Assembly: GCA_964367845.1 (NCBI GenBank)
Contig: CAYIYW010000025.1
Location: 1 to 9,330 of the forward strand
DNA: 9,330 nt
DNA from: JAHFLV01 sp964367845
GTDB lineage: Bacteria; Patescibacteriota; Minisyncoccia; Phycocordibacterales; DATGWK01
Direction: 5' to 3'
Part shown: positions 5,068-9,330 of the stretch, piece after piece
Layout: each line of letters starts with the position of its first letter
Position numbering within the stretch: position 1 is the first letter of the stretch
The notes under the pieces: generated by a model
Databases searched by the model: none
Seen by the model: only the letters and a program-made list of their open reading frames with translations
Told to the model about the DNA's origin: nothing
Translations under genes and position numbers: made by a program

Positions 5068-6377
5068 AAAAACTTTTGAAAAAATTGTTACCAGAAAAAC
5101 TCGTTTTAATGTATCACTATCTCGTGGCGATTTTTGCCACTTTGTATTATGGCTTTCCGTCAAAAAAGATGATTGTTATCGGGGTGACAGGAACAAAAGG
5201 AAAAACATCAACAATAAATTTTATTTGGTCTTGCCTGCAGGCTGGCGGGTATAAAACTGGAATTATAAGCACCGCAAACATTCGTATTGGTGAAAAAGAA
5301 TTTTTGAACAAATACCACATGACAATGCCCGGCCGTTTTACTATTCAAAAACTTTTGGCTCAAATGGTAAAAAACGGCTGTAAATTTTGTATTGTTGAAA
5401 CAACCTCCGAAGGAATAAAACAATATCGTCATATCGGGGTGTATTACGACATCGCTGTTTTTACCAATTTGTCGCCAGAACATCTTGAAGCCCACGGAGG
5501 AAGTTTTGAAAAATATAAACAGATGAAAGCAAAAATGTTCGCGGTACTTTCCTCTCACAACAAAGTTATAGCTGGCAAAAAAATTGAAAAAGTTATCATT
5601 GCGAATAAAGACAGCGAGCACTCCGATTATTTTTTGAATTTCAAGGCCGACAGGAAAATTACTTTTGCTCTTAAAAATAAGGCGGACTATGTTGTGAATA
5701 ATATACAGGAAACAAACATTGACGTAAGTTTTGAGGTGGCAGAAGTAATTTTCAAAATTGGCATTTTGGGCAAGTTTAATGTTTATAATGCCTTGCCCGC
5801 CATTATTGTTTGCCGTCTTGCCGGTATAAATAATTATTTGATAGCGAAAGGATTGTTGGAATTGCAGACAATTCCGGGCCGAATGGAAAAAATAGATGAG
5901 GGGCAAAAATTTGCAGTATTGGTTGATTATGCTCACGAAAAAGAGAGCATCACGAATATTTTACAGACGGCAAACAATATGAAAAATACGGGGGCAAAGA
6001 CAATTATTTTGCTCGGCGCTGAAGGTGGCGGACGAGATAAGGCCAAAAGGCCGATTATGGGTGAACTTGCCGCAAAAATGGCTGATTATGTAATCGTAAG
6101 CAATGTTGACCCGTATGAAGACGACCCGAAACAAATTTTGGAAGACATCGCTGTTTCATCTGAAAAATTTGGAAAAGTCAGAGGCCAAAATTTATTCGTT
6201 ATTGAAGACCGAAAATCTGGGATTCACAAAGCTCTATCGCTAGCTAAAGCTGATGATGTTGTGTTGATAACAGGCAAGGGTGCCGAACAGTCTATCGTAA
6301 TTGGCGGCAAAAGGTCATCTTGGGACGATAGGCAAGTTGTCAGAGAAGAATTAAAATCACTTCCGCCAACCCATTAG
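5064..6377 (+). CDS. MurE-like Mur ligase without the N-terminal nucleotide-binding domain
   Basis: Mur ligases use ATP to add an amino acid to a murein precursor. MurE adds the third residue. The 437-residue product has GTKGKTST (ATP loop, 43-50), ETTSEGI (112-118), TNLSPEHLEAHG (134-145), YKQMK with the probable carbamylated Lys155, the linker IPGRME (270-275), VDYAH (287-291), GGGRDKAKRP (321-330), and GKGAEQ (404-409), where MurE usually has GKGHE. The C-terminal motif that reads the incoming amino acid, DNPR in DAP-adding and DNPA in some Lys-adding enzymes, is VDPY (348-351) here, so the acceptor residue is uncertain. In E. coli MurE the ATP loop lies about 110 residues in; here it is at 43, so the usual UDP-MurNAc-binding domain is missing. 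It is replaced by a basic, hydrophobic segment (about 8-32) that may touch the membrane. The ATG at 5064 overlaps the femX stop; ATG 5043 is a poorer in-frame alternative. Confidence 0.82.
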   Translation: MKKLLKKLLPEKLVLMYHYLVAIFATLYYGFPSKKMIVIGVTGTKGKTSTINFIWSCLQAGGYKTGIISTANIRIGEKEFLNKYHMTMPGRFTIQKLLAQMVKNGCKFCIVETTSEGIKQYRHIGVYYDIAVFTNLSPEHLEAHGGSFEKYKQMKAKMFAVLSSHNKVIAGKKIEKVIIANKDSEHSDYFLNFKADRKITFALKNKADYVVNNIQETNIDVSFEVAEVIFKIGILGKFNVYNALPAIIVCRLAGINNYLIAKGLLELQTIPGRMEKIDEGQKFAVLVDYAHEKESITNILQTANNMKNTGAKTIILLGAEGGGRDKAKRPIMGELAAKMADYVIVSNVDPYEDDPKQILEDIAVSSEKFGKVRGQNLFVIEDRKSGIHKALSLAKADDVVLITGKGAEQSIVIGGKRSSWDDRQVVREELKSLPPTH

Positions 6378-6382
6378 TTTCA

Positions 6383-6406
6383 AAAAACCGCTCATCGGCG
6401 GTTTTT
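6383..6406 (+). terminator. bidirectional rho-independent terminator after murE
   Basis: AAAAACCGC (6383-6391) and GCGGTTTTT (6398-6406) form a 9-bp stem with a 6-base loop just after the murE stop. The A and T tracts make it usable on both strands, so it can also end the convergent secreted-protein transcript (stop codon at 6437). Confidence 0.85.
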
Positions 6407-6436
6407 GGATTGTGTCCTTATAAATTCAAAGAAAAA

Positions 6437-7333
6437 CTAAAAAAGATTTCTCCAAGCGTAAGTACTTGTGGCAGTTATTTTTGCGCAGACCAACATACTG
6501 TCTATTCCACTAGAACCGCCGTGATTAAACCAAAGCGTTCCTCTTCTTCCGTCATTACAGGTGGGGCTATTTCCTGAATAACTAAATTTCATACCGCCAC
6601 GAATTTCCAGCCGTTCTGTGGGGGATGGAATACCCAATCCCAATTTACCATCAAACACATTTTTTGCGTTGTCGCCTTGTTGATAGAAGCCGTGACCATA
6701 GGATCTCCCGGTTGTCGCTTTGACCGCAGTGCTTGTATTATCAAAATCACCAATTTTTCCAAGCACGCCCGTACTTGAAGCGCTTCCCTCATCTATTTCT
6801 CCTAGAATGCCGACGGATCCAAGACCATAAGCTTCTCCATAAACGCCAGTACTATTAGTACCAACTGCACTGGAACTCACTCCCATACTGTAATTACCGC
6901 TGTTTTTTGCATGTATGGAAGCGAAGTAAGAACGATTGCTGTTATCGTTATTTACATACAATCTGGCGAAATTTGGACCACTAAATTCGCGTGGCCCAAT
7001 TGCAACATCCAACCCATCATTCAGCAAATTCCCCGCCGCCACCCAATTTGCGCCATCACATCTTATGGTTTGATTGGTTGTTCCATACGGTGTGAGCGTT
7101 TGACCGCATCCTCCTGACGTCGTCGTTGGTCCAGGCGTCGGCCCAGGTGCGACGTTTGCGTTCGTACTTGAAACTACCGCCGCTGTTTGCTGTAAACCGC
7201 CAAGTTGTCTGGTAAGAGCCATGATGGTTTCCCACAAACTTTGATTCGGATTTTGTCCGCCGGTTGTCTGGGCTAAAACAGGAATTGCGACAAACAGGCC
7301 GAGCAAAATAATTACCGCTGAATATTTTTTCAT
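6437..7333 (-). CDS. secreted repeat-containing surface protein
   Basis: The 298-residue product starts with a clear signal peptide (MKKYSAVIILLGLFVAIPVLA, then Q22), followed by a short helical segment (31-51) and a Pro/Thr/Gly linker (61-75). A beta-type region with loose repeats follows around residues 150-200: STGVYGEAYGLGS, VGILGEI and STGVLGKIG. Then comes GLGIPSPTERLEIRGG (222-237), a segment typical of phage tail-fibre and adhesin-like proteins, where a trimeric beta-structure is common. The tail carries two cysteines (C259, C283), RRGTLWFNHGG and a final YAWRNLF; two more cysteines lie at 76 and 92. Function is unknown; a surface or appendage role is inferred. ATG 7333 is chosen because it begins directly with the signal peptide; an in-frame ATG at 7387 would put 18 mostly hydrophobic residues before it. 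A weak promoter (TTGAAG 7383-7378, TAATAA 7362-7357, spacing 15) would support the later start. The gene converges on murE. Confidence 0.8.
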   Translation of the reverse strand: MKKYSAVIILLGLFVAIPVLAQTTGGQNPNQSLWETIMALTRQLGGLQQTAAVVSSTNANVAPGPTPGPTTTSGGCGQTLTPYGTTNQTIRCDGANWVAAGNLLNDGLDVAIGPREFSGPNFARLYVNNDNSNRSYFASIHAKNSGNYSMGVSSSAVGTNSTGVYGEAYGLGSVGILGEIDEGSASSTGVLGKIGDFDNTSTAVKATTGRSYGHGFYQQGDNAKNVFDGKLGLGIPSPTERLEIRGGMKFSYSGNSPTCNDGRRGTLWFNHGGSSGIDSMLVCAKITATSTYAWRNLF

Positions 7334-7399
7334 AATTTTCACGTTAAAAGGCACCGTTATTAAAATTAGATACCCTGCTTCAAGCATAACAAATGATTA

Positions 7400-7408
7400 C
7401 CCCCCCCC
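7400..7408 (-). repeat. G9 homopolymer tract upstream of the secreted-protein gene
   Basis: Nine consecutive C residues on the plus strand (G on the gene's strand) lie 67-75 bases before the chosen ATG of the secreted-protein gene and 13-21 before the alternative ATG at 7387. Homopolymers this long are prone to slippage during replication and are often used for on/off switching of surface proteins. Confidence 0.9.
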
Positions 7409-7493
7409 GCAACAATATGAGTAAAATTACACACCCGATCTCAGGCGTAACGAACTTTATTTTTTCTTGATTTAGGGCTGTTAGGATAAAAAT

Positions 7494-7877
7494 GTGAAAG
7501 ATTTTGACAGTTGGAATATAAAAAAGAAAAACTTACACAAAGAAAGTAAGGGGCGATTTTATCATGTCAGAGACATCTGGTGGTGTGCACTCGGAGTTAA
7601 CATCGGATTCGAGCGGGACGAAAGCTTTGAGAATTTCCTGAGACCCGTTTTGATTATTAAAGGATTAAGCAAGGAAACCTGCTTGGTTGTGCCACTTACT
7701 ACTTCCATGCGCGAACACAAATACAGAATCAGCGTCGGTTCGGTGACTGGCAAAGAAGCTAAAGTAATTTTATCCCAGATGAGAGTTGTGGACACAAAAA
7801 GACTGATAGAAAAAATCGTTATGCTAGACAAAGCAACATTTGAGGCAATTAAAAAATCCATCAGAAACCTGTTTTGA
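7494..7877 (+). CDS. MazF/PemK-type mRNA interferase toxin, orphan
   Basis: MazF toxins are ribosome-independent, sequence-specific endoribonucleases. The 127-residue product has the barrel features of the family: DIWWCALGVNIGFE (27-40), RPVLII (50-55) with the probable catalytic Arg50, VVPLTTS (65-71) with the probable catalytic Thr69, and ILSQMRVVDTKRL (92-104). The 25-residue N-terminal extension rich in Lys and Trp occurs in one MazF/PemK subgroup. The GTG start at 7494 is supported by an AGGAT ribosome-binding site at 7483-7487, six bases ahead. No antitoxin gene adjoins it on either side, which is unusual for a toxin with intact key residues. The last eight sense codons and stop form part of a terminator hairpin, and a predicted minus-strand RNA covers this 3' end. 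Confidence 0.88.
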   Translation: MKDFDSWNIKKKNLHKESKGRFYHVRDIWWCALGVNIGFERDESFENFLRPVLIIKGLSKETCLVVPLTTSMREHKYRISVGSVTGKEAKVILSQMRVVDTKRLIEKIVMLDKATFEAIKKSIRNLF

Positions 7878-7929
7878 TGGATTTTTTAATTACTCCCTTC
7901 CTTCGAAGGGCGGGCCCGAAGGCACTTGT
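7850..7929 (-). ncRNA. candidate small RNA antisense to the 3' end of mazF
   Basis: A strong minus-strand promoter (7964-7936) predicts a start near 7929. The transcript would run about 80 bases and end at the T6 side (7856-7851) of the bidirectional hairpin at 7887-7851. Its 5' part can fold in two competing ways: CCTTCG (7922-7917) with CGAAGG (7905-7900), or CCCTTC (7910-7905) with GAAGGG (7900-7895) closing a four-base loop. No ordinary protein gene fits; there is only an 11-codon GTG frame without a ribosome-binding site. The last 26 or so bases are complementary to the mazF coding end and stop. A role in controlling mazF is inferred from position alone. Confidence 0.45.
7851..7887 (+). 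terminator. bidirectional terminator overlapping the end of mazF
   Basis: AAAAAATCCATCA (7851-7863) and TGATGGATTTTTT (7875-7887) pair perfectly over 13 bp around an 11-base loop. The left arm and loop are mazF codons, and the right arm starts with its stop codon TGA. A tracts on one side and T tracts on the other allow it to work on both strands, ending mazF on plus and the candidate small RNA on minus. Confidence 0.9.
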
Positions 7930-7935
7930 AAAAGA

Positions 7936-7964
7936 ATCCTATCAAACCCGAAACAAAAAGTCAA
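7936..7964 (-). promoter_or_regulatory. strong minus-strand promoter facing the mazF terminator
   Basis: TTGACT (7964-7959) and TAGGAT (7941-7936) are exactly 17 bp apart, and TGA immediately before the -10 gives an extended -10. It lies inside the 119-base gap between mazF and the small membrane gene, pointing toward mazF. The only thing downstream before the terminator is the structured stretch called here as a candidate small RNA. Confidence 0.6.
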
Positions 7965-7996
7965 CCGAAAAAAAGGAAACTGCATGCGATGTTACC

Positions 7997-8098
7997 CTAG
8001 CTAAAAAATCCAATAAGAAACTTAAACCCATACCACCCCGTCATAAGTGCACCTAAAATTAATCCGATTACTACTAATTCTGAAAATGTGTTATCCAT
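7997..8098 (-). CDS. predicted 33-residue single-span membrane protein
   Basis: A short reading frame begins at ATG 8098, 28 bases after the ftsH stop on the same strand, and ends in TAG at 7997. The product starts MDNTFSELVVIGLILG and continues ALMTGWYGFKFLIGFFS. It has one hydrophobic stretch (about 8-22), a Gly-Trp-Tyr turn and a second short hydrophobic end. AGAAAG lies a few bases upstream as a weak ribosome-binding site. Its composition and position suggest a real membrane microprotein read from the ftsH message. It could be a subunit, regulator or substrate of FtsH, or unrelated. Short length makes chance hard to exclude. Confidence 0.45.
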   Translation of the reverse strand: MDNTFSELVVIGLILGALMTGWYGFKFLIGFFS

Positions 8099-8126
8099 TT
8101 CTTTCTTGTTTCTAATTTTCCCCGAT

Positions 8127-9330
8127 TCACGAATGTTCAATATCCATTTTCTTCTTTGGCACAATGCCGTTGGCGATGAGAATTTTTTCAAAATCGTCGC
8201 GTTCAATGGTTTCAACTTCAACGAGCCGGGCGGCAATCGCATCAAGGGTTTTCCGATGTTTCGTGGTAACATCGGTCGCTTTTTTGAAGGCCTCGTTCAT
8301 GATTTTTGAAACCTCGGCGTCAATTTCCGCGCTGATTTTTTCTGAATATTCTTTGCCTTCTATCCCCTGTCCGAAAATAGTTCTGCCACGCTGGCTTTCC
8401 AAAGCAATCGGCCCGATTTTATCCGACATGCCGTAGCGCGTTACCATGTCCCGCGCGAGTGCCGTCGCCACCTGAAGGTCGTTTGAAGAACCCGTCGTCA
8501 AATCATCAAAAATCATTTTCTCAACGACATAACCGCCGAGAGAAACCGCGATATCATCCAAAAATTCTTTCTTTGATTGCAATTTTCTGTCTTCAAGAGG
8601 CAGTTTCAAAGTGTAACCGGCCGCCCGACCGCGAGAAATGATGGAGATTTTATGAACCGGGTCGGCATAATTGAGCACGGAAGCGATAAGAGCGTGGCCG
8701 GCTTCATGGTAAGCGGTAATTTCTTTTTCTTTTTTTGTAAGAAGGTGACTTTTGCGCTCCGGGCCAAGCATAACTTTTTCTATGGAACGGATAAGGTCGT
8801 ATTGCGAAACTGTCGTCCGATTTTCCCGAGCAGCCAGAATCGCCCCTTCGTTCATAAGCGAATAAAGGTCGGCGCCGGAGAAACCCGGCGTTCGCTCGGC
8901 GATAACTTTCAGATTCACATCCTCGGCGAACGGTTTTTCTTTTGAGTGAACGGCGAGTATTTCTTCTCTGTCGTTTCTGTCCGGCAGTTCAAGAATAACG
9001 CGTCGGTCAAAACGGCCCGGACGCAAAAGGGCCGGGTCAAGGACATCCGGCCGGTTAGTGGCGGCCATGACGATGACTTTTTCGGTCGGCTCAAAGCCGT
9101 CCATTTCAACCAAAATTTGGTTAAGAGTTTGCTCGCGCTCGTCGTTTCCACCGCCCGCGCCGACGCCCCTAACCCTGCCGACCGCGTCAATTTCATCCAT
9201 AAAAATAATGGCCGGCGCCGCTTGTTTTGCAATTTTAAAGAGGTCGCGTACGCGCGAAGCGCCAACGCCAACAAACATCTCAACAAACTCCGAACCGTAA
9301 ATTGAGAAAAAGGAAACGCCAGCTTCACCT
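8127..9330 (-). CDS. ftsH: ATP-dependent zinc metalloprotease FtsH, C-terminal part
   Basis: FtsH is a membrane-anchored hexameric AAA+ protease that degrades misassembled membrane proteins and some regulators. The window holds its last 400 residues. The frame is open to the right edge, beginning with GEAGVSFFSIYGSEFVEMF, the pore-loop region just after Walker A. Then follow Walker B IIFMDEIDAVGR, the second region of homology MAATNRPDVLDPALLRPGRFDRRV, the zinc site HEAGH (encoded at 8708-8694) and the third-ligand segment TTGSSNDLQVA with its Asp. The tail ends in IANGIVPKKKMDIEHS. The transmembrane segments, Walker A and the promoter are beyond the edge. All visible catalytic residues are intact. 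Codon use is GC-rich like recG, consistent with a core gene. A small membrane protein gene follows 28 bases after the stop. Confidence 0.97.
   Translation of the reverse strand, partial: GEAGVSFFSIYGSEFVEMFVGVGASRVRDLFKIAKQAAPAIIFMDEIDAVGRVRGVGAGGGNDEREQTLNQILVEMDGFEPTEKVIVMAATNRPDVLDPALLRPGRFDRRVILELPDRNDREEILAVHSKEKPFAEDVNLKVIAERTPGFSGADLYSLMNEGAILAARENRTTVSQYDLIRSIEKVMLGPERKSHLLTKKEKEITAYHEAGHALIASVLNYADPVHKISIISRGRAAGYTLKLPLEDRKLQSKKEFLDDIAVSLGGYVVEKMIFDDLTTGSSNDLQVATALARDMVTRYGMSDKIGPIALESQRGRTIFGQGIEGKEYSEKISAEIDAEVSKIMNEAFKKATDVTTKHRKTLDAIAARLVEVETIERDDFEKILIANGIVPKKKMDIEHS

Noticed and set aside
5208..5936. A 242-codon open frame on the minus strand inside murE
   Set aside because: It lies opposite strongly conserved Mur ligase motifs, has a Phe/Ile/Asn/Cys-rich composition typical of an antisense shadow of an AT-rich gene, and resembles no family.
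7874..8056. A 60-codon plus-strand frame after mazF, considered as a downstream antitoxin
   Set aside because: It begins inside the terminator hairpin, has no ribosome-binding site, shows no antitoxin-like pattern, and overlaps the small-RNA promoter and the membrane microprotein on the other strand.
8915..9330. Long open frames in other frames and on the plus strand over ftsH
   Set aside because: All overlap the highly conserved AAA+ coding sequence of FtsH; their Arg/Ser-rich translations are frame shadows of GC-rich codons.
1..9330. CRISPR array, insertion sequence or phage module
   Set aside because: No regularly spaced repeats, transposase motifs, terminal inverted repeats or integrase were seen; the tail-fibre-like protein stands alone and has a signal peptide.

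Overview
The window looks like a piece of a small bacterial genome, most probably from the Patescibacteria / Candidate Phyla Radiation and plausibly Parcubacteria-like. The signs are a compact layout, a divergent and insertion-bearing RecG, a Mur ligase with almost no N-terminal domain beside a FemX-type enzyme, a tRNA-Ile with a UAU anticodon and no encoded CCA, and a cell-surface protein ending in a Cys-rich, Trp-containing tail. TGA works as a stop codon (the femX/murE ATGA overlap, and the mazF stop inside a terminator), so the code is ordinary. The lineage is an inference from protein style only.

Layout, left to right. Positions 1-454 (minus): N-terminal part of an S66 LD-carboxypeptidase / MccF-like peptidase. 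594-683 (minus): tRNA-Ser(GCU) with encoded CCA. 815-3133 (plus): RecG helicase. 3217-3839 (plus): a two-gene toxin-antitoxin module, an AbrB/MazE-type antitoxin followed by a Doc/Fic toxin, driven by a near-consensus promoter that would make a leaderless mRNA. 3886-3996 (plus): a broken copy of a tRNA 5' end followed by an intact tRNA-Ile(UAU). 4039-6377 (plus): a FemX-type aminoacyltransferase and a MurE-like ligase, overlapping by ATGA and ending at a bidirectional terminator. 6437-7333 (minus): a secreted repeat protein with a G9 tract upstream. 7494-7877 (plus): an orphan MazF/PemK toxin. 7850-7929 (minus): a candidate small RNA that overlaps the 3' end of mazF in antisense. 7997-8098 (minus): a predicted 33-residue membrane protein just downstream of ftsH. 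8127-9330 (minus): C-terminal 400 residues of the FtsH protease.

Two themes link the genes. The first is cell-wall construction: a femX-murE pair probably transcribed behind tRNA-Ile, with a murein-type carboxypeptidase elsewhere in the window. The second is growth control by toxins: AbrB-Doc as a complete pair, and a MazF without an adjacent protein antitoxin but with its own antisense transcription unit. The most notable candidates for something undescribed are the mazF-antisense RNA, the membrane-proximal MurE-like ligase with a changed amino-acid recognition motif, and the duplicated tRNA front end.
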